From contig CM064697.1 of the NCBI GenBank assembly GCA_032717465.1, positions 6,320,033-6,384,032 on the forward strand: 64,000 bases of DNA, in the 5' to 3' direction. Below the pieces are notes generated by a model that made no database searches, was not told where the DNA came from, and saw nothing but the letters and a program-made list of their open reading frames with translations. Below are positions 45,480 through 57,161 of this stretch, piece after piece (the stretch's first letter is position 1; each line of letters begins with the position of its first letter). The DNA comes from Coenobita brevimanus. Its lineage: Eukaryota; Arthropoda; Malacostraca; Decapoda; Coenobitidae. A program made the position numbers and the translations under genes.

Positions 45480-47560
45480 TACTCTTGCCACACTGAGCCG
45501 GGTCGGAGGAAATACTGAAGAAAAGGAGGCTGGGGAAGAAAATGAAAAGGAAAACTGTGGGAATGGGAAAGATGGAGAAACAAGGTTCGAAGCAATATCT
45601 ACGAAGAAGCTGATGATACTGGTGATGATAAAGATTCATAAATATGGATAAGAAGAAGATTAAGAGCGAAAATACATTAGACATTAAGAAACTGGATAAC
45701 AATGATGTGGGAAAGAGTACATATAAAAAAAAAATAAATAACGATGATACGGGAATGCGGAGATGCTGATGACGACGACGACGACGACGATGACGATGGC
45801 AAACATTCAGAAATATGTATTGGAACGATACGGGAGAGAGGAACTACGGTGCGGTGAGATTATGATAAAAATCGTATAGGGATCCATATATCACGATGAG
45901 GAATTTTAGAGATTATCCAACGACGGCGACAATGATAATGGATGATACTCAGAAACAAGAATATGGGCGATATAACGCAACTGATGTGCCATGATAATGA
46001 TGATGATGATGATGATGATAATGATAATAATAAAGGTTCAGAAACAAGGAGAAGAGAGACATGGGAAGAGGAAATTATACAGAGGTGAGATGACGGTGGT
46101 AAAGATGAGAGGTTTGGATGATTAGAGGGAGGAGATGCGAGAGGGTAAGTGATGATGAAGGGGACAGATTAGGGTGTGGGAAAATACAGGGAAGAATACA
46201 AGACGAATGGTCGATACATGGAAAAAGTGAAAGGATAATGAAAGAACAAGATAGTGGGTAAGAATCGTAAAAAAATAATAAATACCGTAAGTGTTAATGT
46301 GATTAAGGAAGAGGAGATGACACAGGCGTTAGACGACTGTTAAAGCAGAAAAGGAAAGTCCTGATAACAATGATGATGGTGGGAAATAAAAGATGACAGG
46401 ATACTAAGTGGGATGATGATGAGATGGACAAAAATGAGCAAGATGACGAAGCATTAAATAAGCAGGAATGGGTGAGATATGGGCAAGTCGGGAGATATTT
46501 GTCTGCAATGGAGGAAAGTTGGGGAAACGTGATGAAAGCGAAGATTATAATTGTGAGAACTCAAAAACTGAAACGAAAGGAAGAAAAGACAATAAAGAGA
46601 TGAAGAAGAGATGAGATGAGAAGAGATTAATGTAAGATTAACAGAACTGTGAAACGAGGAAAAGAAATGATGAGTGCGAGATGTGAGAAAAAGTAACATA
46701 TAAGTAATGAATCCTTAAAACGGAAGACCCGAAGAAAATGTGTGATGATGAGTGATGAAAGGGTGAAGTGAAGGGGGGGGAAGGATAACATGAGAGGGTG
46801 AGGTGACGGAAAAACAATATGAAGCAGTTTAATAAAAGACTGGTGAAATGGTAAGCTGAGAAGGAAAACATGAGTGTGAGTTAGATGAAGAAAGAGCTGA
46901 TAAGGGAGGAGGAGAATACGAGGAGAAAGGCGAGCGAATCGAGGGGAACCGGAAATGACAAGTGTGAGATGAAGAGATGTTATGAGAGGCTGAGATATGA
47001 AGGTGACGGGATGGTGAGAAAAGGATGGTAAGAGAATGAGAGCCAGATAATAGTGACGAGAGGGTGTGACGAGGGGAAGAGTGATGAGAGGATGTAATGA
47101 GGAAAACAGAAGGCGAGATGAGGAGATGAGACTGGAACGGCGAAAAGAGGGTGGAATGAGGAGAGGAGGCAACGAATGACATGAGAGCTAGGGAGAGAAG
47201 ATATGATAAGAACGAGATGAGGGGCAGAGACATAAGATGAGCGATGCGAAGAAAAAAAGGTGACGAGGAAAGAGATCTGGGGGAGTGGGGGATAACGATG
47301 AGAGGAAATGCACGCATGAAGTGAAGGCAACAGCAATATGATAAATATGAGGGAACCCAGTTACAGTGACAGATGAGGAGATAGTCTCCATTACTGAATA
47401 AAAGCAGAGAGAGAGAGACTTAATCGGAAAGGTTAAGAAAAATACGCAAAAAGATAACAATGTGGGTAGGATGTGGTAAAATGAAGAGAATTGGAAGACT
47501 TCACTATAAGCACAGAATGAGTCTGAAGAATGAAGAAAGAACATGATGTGATACGAAGAG
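45480..47560. repeat. 2.1-kb purine-rich domain with GAC and GAT triplet runs
   Basis: The + strand is A/G-rich throughout. (GAC)n lies at 45771-45790, (GAT)n at 45994-46030, and loose GATGAGAGG units at 46800-47320. The - frames of 100-180 codons (Ser/His/Leu/Pro-rich) overlap in several phases and are compositional artefacts. Confidence 0.8.
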
Positions 47561-48104
47561 GTGAGTAAAACAGAAGTTCAGTGAATACGAAACTAAAGTT
47601 CAGTAACAAAAGAAATTAGAGAACCATGTATGGGAAAGAAACACAAACCAAAAATGTGCCACATAGTCCTGAACATGGTAAATCATGCTACACACCTGTA
47701 ACAAAGAATGATCAATCAATGTAAAAAAGAAAACCTACAAGATAGGGAGAGAGTAGCTACCACTGGATTATGTATAAAAGAACCCTTACAACAGACAGCA
47801 TACCACCAACACGCTGAGCTGTGATTCAGCTGCATCGCTGGCATTGTCCCGTGACGCAAGTCACCTAAACATCACTGGGTTAATATCAACATTTCCAAGG
47901 ACTTTCAAGATATTCCGCCCATTAGTTTTTCGTACATCATGCGGACGAACAGATGAACACAGGCGGCGAAACCAGCCTCCTTCTACCTTTAGCGGAGATG
48001 ATAAAAGCGAAGGAGGAAGGGACGGACTATGGAAACGGAATAAAAAAAAAAAAAATGAGAGAAGGGAAACATGGATATGGGGTCCATAAATGAAAGATGA
48101 GGAA
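47561..48104. other. Unique DNA, no gene seen
   Basis: Mixed sequence with an A run at about 48042-48054. No supportable gene. Confidence 0.5.
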
Positions 48105-48120
48105 GGAAAGGGGGGATTAA

Positions 48121-48276
48121 TGCCCGAGCTAGACCTCTTCAGATCATATAGCCCTGCTAGGGTTACAGGAGAGCGCTACCCCTCCCAGCACGGCAGCCAC
48201 CGGTCGGGGCGCGAACTCGCAACCTCACGATTACGAGCCCGACACCCAACCACCGAGCTACCGCGCTCCCCTTGAT
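48121..48276 (-). mobile_element. tRNA-derived SINE copy 2 with target-site duplication
   Basis: On the - strand there is an A-box-like GGTAGCTCGGTGGTTGGGTG (48243-48262). A B-box-like GGTTGCGAGTTCGCGCC (48208-48224) follows, then GGCTGCC, a block missing from copy 1, TATGATCTG, and TCTAGCTCGGGCA. Flanks GGAAAGGGGGGATTAATG (48105-48122) and GGAAAGGGGATAATG (48277-48291) form an imperfect direct repeat, as expected from target-primed insertion. RNA polymerase III promoter boxes are implied by the A and B boxes; transcription is not shown. The sequence is not a functional tRNA. Confidence 0.8.
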
Positions 48277-48291
48277 GGAAAGGGGATAATG

Positions 48292-49168
48292 ACCGGGAAG
48301 GAACGAACACAAAGGGTGGAACATCTGAAACGTTCTTCTCATATCTAAAGGATAGGTGAGAAAAGGTGGCCTGCGATTACATGGCTCACTTAGCTTTAGG
48401 CTTCACTACGTAACTCTTACACCGCTATGAAAAAAAAAAAAAAATCTCGCCTCGTGCCAGTCTTGCGAAAAAATAAAAAAGGGAAGAAAAAATACTCAGC
48501 CACGAGGAAAGTTATGAATATGCAGAAGCCGAGTAAACAATGACGCCGTATATCACTTCCTCTGCTAATGGAAATTTTCTCTCGCATCAAAAGTTTTTTC
48601 ACCCTCGAGATGGGTGGGGGTGGGGTCCACAGCATACATTTTTTATTTTAACTCGTTGGTTAATCAGTTACAAAATTGCCTGGTTAATGCATTCTCTCTC
48701 ACAGTTTATCATTAGATATGGTATTTTAACTCGACATAGTGGATCTCCTGGAATAAATATATCATCAGACGGTAGCAATAGAAAATAAGTACAAAAAAAT
48801 AAAAACAATGAATGAAAGAGGTTGACTTTTTTAATCACTACTCTCACACTCTACTGTCTTCTCATATTTTACTCAGCCACTTTATGAAAAAAACGAACCA
48901 AGCATTTTAGCATGGCTAAAGTCAAACGATACTAGTCAGCTTAGAGAACCCCATCACAGCAAAAGATTTAGAAGCATTCCCATTTACATTTTATCCGATA
49001 ATTTAAATAATTTATTCCAGGTAACTTTATTCTCTTTTTTTGGGGGGACCACAATCAAAGGGTCAACTCCTCCTGCCCGAGAATGTGTTCCCCATTTTGT
49101 TCAACCTAACCTAGACTACCTACTTCTAAAGAGAGCTCATAATAGTAAGAGATAATGACGGCTATATC
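48292..49168. other. Unique DNA, no gene seen
   Basis: An A run at 48428-48441 and AT-rich unique sequence. No coding evidence. Confidence 0.5.
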
Positions 49169-49262
49169 TAACCCTTCCAGTCCTATATAAGTCCCTCCAA
49201 AACTTAATTAAACTGTCTTGTGAGCGCAAAAGTAATAAGACGTCATCATGGTGAAGGGGTTA
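49169..49262. repeat. 94-bp MITE-like repeat, TAACCCTTCCAG ... GGTGAAGGGGTTA
   Basis: Inverted ends matching the family seen at 13.8, 14.3, 23.35 and 23.8 kb. The inside is noncoding and includes AATAAGACGTCATCATGG. Confidence 0.55.
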
Positions 49263-49299
49263 ATATAAACAGTACACTAGTTCTCTCAAACAATCGTAC

Positions 49300-49645
49300 T
49301 CTATCACACCACCCAAGTTTCAGCAACACTACATCTGCCTCAAATTCTATCGCTTCACCAATATTCCACTTTCTGTCTTATTCTGTCCCACTTCACCAGC
49401 ACTCCACCTTGTCTCATTTCTATCAAAAATTTCAGCAACATTCCACTTCGATCTCATTCACTCCACGTTACATCAGCACTCCACCTTGTCTCCATTCTAT
49501 TACAAGTTTCACCACTATTCCACTTCGTCTCTCGCTTCATCACAAGTTGCAGCACCTCTCAACCTTGACTCTCATTCGATCACAAGTTGCAGCACCACAC
49601 CACCTTGTCTCTCGCTCCATCACAGGTTTCAGCACCACTCCACTT
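49300..49645. repeat. 40/41-bp tandem repeat, about 7-8 copies
   Basis: The three best units start at about 49522, 49563 and 49603. They share CTTGTCTCTCGCTCCATCAC, then AGTTGCAGCACC or GGTTTCAGCACC. Units to the left are more diverged. The Ser/Thr/His-rich + frame is a product of the array. Confidence 0.85.
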
Positions 49646-50272
49646 TCTTTAGGGCGCTCATACCTCGCTGTGGTCGTTGGTCTCCCTCATCCTTATCCCT
49701 CTCACCGACCCTTTGTGGGCTCCTCCAGAAATTTTCTTCAATACACCCCCCTCCTTCTCTTTCGCCATATTTTTCCTTCTCGCCTACTACTCGTCCTTTC
49801 TTAAACTTTTTCTAATCTTACTTCACTTCTCCATCCTCCTCTTCCTTTACCGTATTTTTTCTTCCTACTTATTCCTTCCTTTCTTGTCCTCCATTTCCTT
49901 CGTGCGTCACTTCTGCATCTTTCAATTTTCTGTCACACGAATTCTATACCTCATTAGTTCTTTCACTTTACTTTTCACAATAACTTTCCGTTTCGTTTTG
50001 TCTATTTTTCGAATTTATTTTATTTGTAACTTCACTACCGTACACTATACTACTCTAACTTTCCATCTTTCTCTATACTAGTCTCCATATAACATCATCT
50101 GTTTCCAGGCTGCTCAATTTAACATCATCTCTCGCCCGTTGTCTGCTTATACAGTACCTAGGACATAAAACTTTCAACTAGCCTTTTTCCTCTGCCTCCT
50201 CCCCGAATTATCTTTCTCCCCACCCTTGTCACTTTTATAACCTTCCTCAGTACTCTCTCTCTCTCTCTCTCG
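49646..50272. repeat. Pyrimidine-rich domain ending in (CT)12
   Basis: The + strand is C/T-rich (TTCCTTCTC, CTCCTCTTCC), opposite in polarity to the next domain. (CT)n lies at 50248-50272. The Phe/Leu/Ser-rich frames are compositional. Confidence 0.75.
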
Positions 50273-50299
50273 GCTACGTGGTGTCCCCCAAGGAGTAGC

Positions 50300-52089
50300 G
50301 TCTGATGATTGGCGGGCGAAGGGGACAATGCCAACCTCTCACCCTCATCTTACCCCAATGGACAATGGACTAGGGAAGGGGATAGAGGGAGTGGGTGCCA
50401 GAGGAGGGGGAGCAAAGGAGAGGAGGGGGAGCAGAGGACAGGGAGCAGCGACAAGAGAGAACAGGGGGTAGAGGAGTTGACACGGGGAGACGGAAGCTGT
50501 GTTTGGTGGAAAGGGAGGAGTTGACAAGGGAAGGCGAAAAAGTTGACAGGAGGAGAGAGAAGAGTTGGTAGGGGAAGAAGGGACAGCAACAGTTGATAAA
50601 GGAAGAGAGAGTTGGTAAGTGGAGAGAGGGAGTCGGTAAGTGGAGAGGGAGTCGGTAAGTGGAGAGGGAGCTGGCAGAGGGAGCGGGAGGAGTTGTTAGA
50701 GGAAGAGAAAGGTGACGTGGGGAAAGGAAAGGATTGATACAGGGGTGAAGGAAGGACCTGATATAGGGGAAGAGGATAGCGGAGAAAGAAAAATGACAGG
50801 AAGGGATGGGGAGGATACGGAGCGGGAAAAACTGGGAAAGGAAGAAACGAAGGAGAGGAGACAGAGGAAAGGGATGATGATAAAGAGAGAATTCAGGATG
50901 AATAGGGAAGAGGATCCCGTGGAGAGGGAGAAGAGAACAGCAGGAAGAAAACAGTGGGAAGATGATGGGGGAAGGGTAGCAGGAAGAGAATAAAGGGAGA
51001 GAGGGAAGGGATAGGGGCAGAGGCAGAAAACAAGGACACAGGGAGAGAATAGGGGGCAGAGGGAGAAGACAGGGAGAAGAGGTAGGAGAGGATATGGGGT
51101 ACGGAAAGGTTTGATAAACGGGAGAAGAGTCGTAAAGATGGGAATGCACAGGGGAAAAGGGGGAAATACGGAAATGTGAAATACGGAAATGTGAAAGTGT
51201 AATAGGAGAGGTGGCAAGGAAAGAAAGGAGAGTTGGAAGGAAAGTGCGAAAGAGGAGGAGTGATGCTGGGTTCACAAGGTATGTAAGGAAAGGATGGAAA
51301 ACGTGGAAAGGAAGAAGGGAGTTGTACAATGGAAGTGGATGGGTGGGTGGGGGTGGGGGATATAATGAATACGGAATGGATACACTGAAGGCGAAATCGG
51401 GGATGTGGAGAGGAAGGACAGGAGTTGCGTAAAGCAAGTACGAACTGAGAAAAAAAAAAATCATAGGCAGAGGAAGAGGAGTAATAATATGAAGGCGGGT
51501 GAGGAGAGGTAAAGAGTAGACGTATGATGCAGAACGGGAATGTGTGCAAAGGAAGTGGGAAAATGAAGCTATAAATATGGAACTGAGAGAGGAAAAGGAA
51601 GGCGTTGTAATACGGGATCCAGGAAGTGTGAAGGAAAAAAAAGTTATTGTATAGGAATAAAGGAAAATTCATGAAGTTACCAAGGAGTGACGAAGGGGAC
51701 GGCAGGCAGAGGAATGGTGTAATAAAGAGACATGATGAAAGGAGGTCTACAGAAGGGGAGCGGAAATGGGCGAGATATAAGCAAAAAGGAAAATCAAAGT
51801 GAGGGGCCGAAGGGATAAAAAAAGGGGGGGGGGGAGAGTAAGGTGAAGGATGAAATGGGACAATGTAGGCAGAGTAGTGGAAAAGGAAAAGCAGTAACAG
51901 GAAATGAGATAAGAGAAAGGTGAAGGATGAAGAGGTTAAATGTCAGTGAGGGATTTAAAGAATAGACAAGAGGGCCAATGTACCGGGAGGGGAATCAAAA
52001 AGGAAAGAGTGAAAAGGGGAAAAAGGCTACGGACGAAGATAAAAAGAAGCAAACTGGGGGACAGAGATATAGGGGGATGTCAGGAACGA

Positions 52090-52094
<5 letters not shown>
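50300..52094. repeat. 1.8-kb purine-rich domain with a 20-bp array
   Basis: Strongly A/G on +. GAGTCGGTAAGTGGAGAGGG recurs about three times at 50605-50672. Other short repeats include GGGGAGCAGAGGACAGGGAG. The - strand frames of up to 364 codons, in all phases, arise from composition. The LINE at 52.26-56.05 kb separates this domain from similar DNA at 56.05-56.56 kb. Confidence 0.8.

Positions 52095-52164
<70 letters not shown>
52095..52164. repeat. (GA)35 microsatellite
   Basis: Uninterrupted GA dinucleotides. Confidence 0.95.
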
Positions 52165-52168
<4 letters not shown>

Positions 52169-52264
52169 TTTCTTTTTCTGTGTATTAAAAACGTGAAAAT
52201 TATCAAGGATATTTTAAAACTGCAAAACTGAATAGCGACTGTGTACACAAAGACCGACTGTGTA

Positions 52265-52576
52265 AACATAAGAACATAAGAACATAAGAAGAGAGGATAA
52301 CTGCAGTAGGCCGGTTGGCCCATGCTAGGCAGCTCCTAGAAGAGTAACTGAACTACTAGAATGAGATAAGGATAGCAAAGAAGAAGGCTCTCCCCCGCCC
52401 TCCAAACCCTCCAGCCGAAGCCGGCAGGAAAAAGTCAGAAAGAACACCACGCCGTATAGAAAAACTGGCGTGGACATTTTACAGGAAAGTGTGAAAGGAG
52501 AATAGAGACTATCATAGTGTAACCTGAAAAGAAAATTTATTTTTTAGTTAGTATTGGTTATAATATTTTCTTTATT
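52265..52576 (-). repeat. 3' UTR and octamer-type 3' end of the CR1/L2-group LINE
   Basis: Follows the ORF2 stop (52577-52579). Near the end it carries GGGCCAACCGGCCTACTGCA, then three TTCTTATG-type units. The same GGGCCAAnnGGCC plus TTCCTATG-like pattern occurs at 22.54-22.61 kb. Confidence 0.8.
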
Positions 52577-54356
52577 CTATATCCACCCCTTATTTGTCAT
52601 ATGCTTATCTAGCCTATGCTTGAAACTCTCAATGGAAGAGGCAGCAACTACTTAACAAGGTAGCTTATTCCATTCGTCTACTACTCTATTACCAAACCAA
52701 TTTCTACCGATTTCCTTTCTGAAACGGAATTTTTCTAGTTTGAAACCATTATTTCTAGTTCTATCCTGTATGCTCACTTTAAGTACCTTGCTAATATCTC
52801 CCTTATTTATACCATTCATCCACTTAAAAACCTCAATTAAGTCTCCCCTTACTCTACGCCTCTCTAGCGAATGCAGACTTAGTCTTTTCAGTCTGTCTTC
52901 ATATGACAGGTTCCGGACGTCATGTATCATTTTAGTCATTCTTCTCTGTACATTTTCTAACGAATTAATATCCATTCTATAGTAAGGACACCAAAATTGT
53001 ACTGCGTAGTCTAAATGTGGCCTTACTAATGCTAGATAAAGTTTCAGTATTACTTTAGATGATCTATTGCTCACGCTTCTCGAAATAAATCCTAGGACCC
53101 TATTTGCTTTATTTCTCGCATTAATGCACTGTTGCCTAGGTTTAAGGTCGTTACTAATCATAACTCCTAGATCTCTCTCGCATTCCGATTTGCTAATTTC
53201 TTTGTTATCTAAGCTGTATTTAGTATCTCCAGTGGTCTTGCCTACGTTAAGTACTTTACATTTTTCAACGTTAAATTCCATTTGCCAAGTTTTAGACCAT
53301 TTGGACAATGTATCGAGGTCTTTTTGTAAGTAATGGCAATCGTCAGTCGAGTTAATGATACGCCCTATTTTTGTATCGTCGGCAAATTTGCTGATTCTGC
53401 TATTGACTCCTAAGTCTAGATCATTTATATATATGATAAATAATAAGGGACCGAGTACTGAACCCTGTGGTACACCGCTAGTTACTAATCCCCAGTCCGA
53501 CTTAGTTCCATTTATTAATACTCTCTGCTTTCGTCCTTTCAGCCAGGATTCTATCCATTTTAAGATATCGCCGTCTATACCGTGTGCTCGAACCTTTCTA
53601 ACTAACCTTTCGTGTGGGACTCTATCAAAAGCTTTACTAAAGTCCAGATAAATAACATCGTAAGCTTTATCGCTATCTACTGCCTCATAGACCTCCGAGT
53701 AGAATGACAACAAATTTGTGAGGCAGGATCGTCCTTGCCTGAATCCGTGCTGACTTTCGTTTATAAGATTAAATCTTTCTAAGTGTTCTCTAATCTTATT
53801 TGCCAAAATTGACTCTAACATTTTTCCTACTATTGACGTTAGACTTATCGGACGATAATTCGACGCAGCTGATTTATCACCCTTTTTAAAGATGGGCACT
53901 ACGTTTGCGGTTTTCCACGCCTCTGGAACTTCTCCTGAACTTAAAGAGTCATTAAATAACGTTAAAAGTGGCTGACATAATTCTTCTTTGGTTTCTTTTA
54001 TAATTTTTGCATATATATCGTCCGGACCTGGCGATTTTTGAGGTTTTAACTTGTTAATTTCTTTCAATACGTCCTCCTTACTAATGGTTATTTTACTAAG
54101 AATATTTTCCGTATTCTCATGGTAAATATTTGCTGCTTGAGGGACCAGGCTTAGATTTTCCTTGGTGAATACTGATATGAAATAATTATTTAGGATGGAG
54201 CACATTTCTTTATCTTCACTGGTAATGTCACCTGATTCTGTTCTGAGTGGTCCTATCCTATCTTTATTTTTCGTTCGGTACATTTGATAAAAACCCTTGG
54301 GGTTTACTTTTGATTCACTTGCAACCTTAATTTCATAACTTCTCTTTGCTTTTCTT
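52577..54356 (-). pseudogene. CR1/L2-group LINE ORF2, reverse transcriptase and C-terminal part
   Basis: On the - strand, a 543-codon frame (54283-52652) carries the full RT. It has a fingers block (KSPGPDDI, NYRPISLTS), motif A (YLDFSKAFDRVPH), motif B (SGVPQGSVLGPLLF), motif C (FADDTK) and a thumb region (LVRPHLDYAVQFWCPYY). The frame reaches upstream to about 54356 (NPKGFYQMYRTK precedes the listed start). A TAA at 52652-52654 interrupts EWNKLPC, but the same frame then continues VVAASSIESFKHRLDKHM to a proper stop at 52577-52579. This is therefore a premature stop and not the natural end. The three catalytic Asp residues are intact. Confidence 0.93.
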
Positions 54357-55800
54357 ATCTCCTCTTTACTTCTCTATTTAAAATTGTGTACCGGTTACGT
54401 AAGTGTTCCTCTCCACGTTTTATTTTTCTATATATTCCTTTCCTTTGGCCTATGAGAGATTTTAATCTGTTGTTTAACCATCTTGGTTCTGAATTGTTAG
54501 TTCTAAACGGTTTTGAAGGAATATATCTATCTTGGCCTCCGTATATTATATTTATTAACTCGTTATACTTCTCACTGGTCGAACGTCTGTTTGGTACTGG
54601 AGCTGAGTTAATTTCCGTCACCTGGACTACATTCCTATCTACCACCTCCCCCCTCACAGACACCTGACGGACGTCCCCACGTGCTTCCTGCGCCTGAACT
54701 ATGACCTGGGGATCCCCACTAACCTGACATTCCCTCAAATAGCTAATCTCCCTGTGGAATACCGTTCGAAAATAAGCTCTTAAGCCATCGAAATCTCCTA
54801 GACGAAAATTAGGAACGGTGGAGGTATTTTCAGTGGAACAGACATCCCAAATAAATTTGAACTTAATTTCTTCATGATCGCTATTACCAAGTCGTCCACC
54901 AACCTCTATATCGCTAATGATATTTTCTTTATTAGCTAAAAACCAAATCTAGTATATTATTACCTCTGGTGGGCTCCCTGATATCCTGATAAAGGAAATT
55001 ATCCTGTACTACCTCTAGAAATTCCTCTGACTCTGCATCTCCTGTCTGATTTCTCCAATCTATCCTTGGCAGATTAAGGTCCCCAACAATTATTACTAAG
55101 CTGGACTGTGATGCTTTCCTAATTTCCTCCCAGAGGTATTTACTATCAGCTCTACTTAATTTTGGAGATCTGTAAATTGCTCCTAAGACTAATTTCTCCC
55201 TATTGTTACTAATTTCAACCCAGACACTTTCTGTGTCCCTATTTACTTTAATGTCTGCTTTATTGTAACAGTTTAGTGAATCCTTTACATAAATAGCTAC
55301 CCCTCCCCCTTTCTTCCCTGACGGTTTGACACAAAAATATTATAGCCTTTTATCTGATATTCTGCTAAAAATTCTCGAGTGTCTGTATTCATCCAAGTTT
55401 CACTAATAACGGCAATGTCTATTTTCTCTGTACAAATTAAAGCCCTCAGTTCATCCATTTTATTACGTAAACTCCGGCTGTTTGTGTAGTACACTTTCAG
55501 ATTATTACGAGTAGTTATGCCTTTACCTTGGCATTTACTGTTATTTATTTTATTACTAACTGGGAAACTCTTTACTTTACTAATATAACAATTTTTTGTA
55601 CTATCGCTTATCGCCCTTCTATCATCGCTTGTTCTATCATCTATCATCGCCTGCTCAATTTGAGGTGCCTGAGTGGATGTATCTACACTATTGGTTGAAC
55701 TTTTGTTCTTAATTTTGCAAGTATCGATGCATCTATCCAAACATGGTAATAATGATTTCTGACTGTAGTTGCTGCATCTTCCTGTACACCTACTTCTCAA
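54357..55800 (-). pseudogene. CR1/L2-group LINE ORF2, endonuclease and linker, three frameshifts
   Basis: Frame 1 (55800 to about 55310) has an unconserved N-terminal part, then endonuclease motifs NSRSLRNKMDEL and ISETWM. A one-base loss in a G/A run near 55310 shifts to a second frame, which begins GGGVAIYVKDSL and includes GDLNLPRIDW. A one-base gain near 54940 shifts to a third frame with NSDHEEIKF (catalytic SDH) and a linker to about 54370. There another one-base loss joins it to the RT frame. The endonuclease nicks target DNA for target-primed reverse transcription. The start codon is unclear. The linker has about 45-50 residues (CQVSGDPQVIVQAQEARG onwards) before SEKYNELI that I do not recall from relatives. 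Confidence 0.85.
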
Positions 55801-55817
55801 TCTCGAAAAAATCCCTC

Positions 55818-56045
55818 CTACTCCCTATCTATCATTCCAGCTAAAACAGTAACTCCTTGCCTGCTAAGATGAGTCCCATCCCAACTATACAAGGCACTTC
55901 GTCCATAAAACCGGTCCCAGCTGTCTATGAAAGGTATTGTATTATCTTTGCAATACCTTTCAAGGCGGCAATTAAACCCTATTGCCCTGCTCAACCATTC
56001 CCTTCCAACCCGCCACCTTGGTAAAACACCAAGCACTAGGGTAAC
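55818..56045 (-). pseudogene. LINE ORF1 C-terminus with SGNH/GDSL esterase motif
   Basis: On the - strand the last 70 or so codons read GVLPRW, then EWLSRAIGFNCRLERYCKD, PFIDSWDRFYGR and SWDGTHLSRQG (55845-55884), before a stop at 55818. The D-G-T-H arrangement matches the C-terminal catalytic Asp/His block of esterase-type ORF1 proteins in CR1/L2-group elements. The nucleophile (GDS) block would lie upstream and has been lost by 5' truncation. The open frame continues to 56237, but that part is Ser/Pro/Phe low complexity from the purine domain, so the element boundary is put at about 56045. Confidence 0.75.
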
Positions 56046-56560
56046 TAGGGTAACTATGAAAAAGATAAAGTGAAGTGGGAAACGGAGAGCAGAGAGGGAT
56101 GGAGACGCAGGGGAGTCATGAAGAGAAGGGAAAAGTGACGAAAAGGGAGAGGAGGAGAAATAAGATGTACGAGCAGGTGACAGGATTAAAGGGAGCTGAG
56201 AAGGGAGGAGTGCAGGGGTAGGAAGGGTGCGCAGCAAGCAGGGAGTTAAGTACTTGAGTGGGATCAGGGCTGGAAGGCAGGAAAGGGGGGGAATCTGAGA
56301 TATACAATGTGAACAAACGAAACGTGCTGGGAATGCTAAAGCAGGGTGATGTTAACGAGCATATAGCTAAGAAGGGCAGGCTGGGATGAGAATGTACAAA
56401 AAGGAAAGTTTATTACTGATTACTAAGAAGAAAGACCACGAAATATGAAAAGGAGTGGAGACTGAAGAAGAAACTTGGAATAAATGTGGCAAATGGAGCT
56501 ATGCTGAACGAAGAACACGAAAGATGCACTGAAAGTATTTTTCAGGGTTGAACAATGAAC
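56046..56560. repeat. Purine-rich domain to the right of the LINE
   Basis: A/G-rich + strand (GGGAAACGGAGAGCAGAGAG onwards), the apparent continuation of the 50.3-52.09 kb domain. Confidence 0.7.
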
Positions 56561-56914
56561 TGCTGGGGGAAAATACGAAACGAGAACATTGAAGGAGGGA
56601 CAAGAAAATCAACGTACCGTATCAAAACTTTAAAACAGCTGAAGTATGAGGATAAGAGAACGAGTGTAAACGAAACAGATATGTGAAGGATGGGTATTTT
56701 ACTAAATCACAAACACGAAGATGGGTTAAGGGTCATATACGGTATATGAAGTAGAAGACAAACAGCCAGCAAGAACAAAGCAACCAGCAGGATGGATTGA
56801 ACAGTTCAACAAGATAACAAAGGCGCATATTTCGGCTTCAGGGAAAAATGACTGAACCCAACAGACCAGCCAGTCTTCTCCCTCTCAATATACATTGTAC
56901 ATACAAACAACCAC
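56561..56914. other. Unique DNA, no gene seen
   Basis: Mixed sequence, moderately A-rich. Confidence 0.5.
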
Positions 56915-57129
56915 ACGAATACAGGTAGTGAGGGATGATGACCTCTCGTCTTCAATAGAAGTCACATAATTCAGCTCGGAAAAAAAAAAATTACAGACCA
57001 TCCACCTCCCCAACATACATACATACATACATAGACAGCACGTGGACGGTGAGCAATCCTCTATAGAAATCACATAACTCGGTCTGAGATAAACGACCAG
57101 TTCCATCCATCACTGTATAGAGTATAAGT

Positions 57130-57161
<32 letters not shown>

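Larger units (their letters stand above)
52265..56045 (-). mobile_element. CR1/L2-group LINE, 5'-truncated in ORF1
   Basis: A 3.8-kb element on the - strand. Reading 5' to 3' it has the end of an ORF1 with an esterase-like domain, then ORF2 with an apurinic-type endonuclease and reverse transcriptase. A 3' UTR follows, ending in tandem TTCTTATG (AACATAAGAACATAAGAA on +, 52264-52290) instead of poly-A. Octamer-like 3' ends and ORF1 esterases are typical of CR1/L2-group elements. It interrupts a long purine-rich domain, which continues on both sides. Three one-base frameshifts and one stop in ORF2 show it is dead but fairly recent. No clear target-site duplication was found. Confidence 0.9.

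Noticed and set aside
50370..51672. - strand frames of 259-364 codons
   Set aside because: Same purine-domain artefact, with several phases open together.
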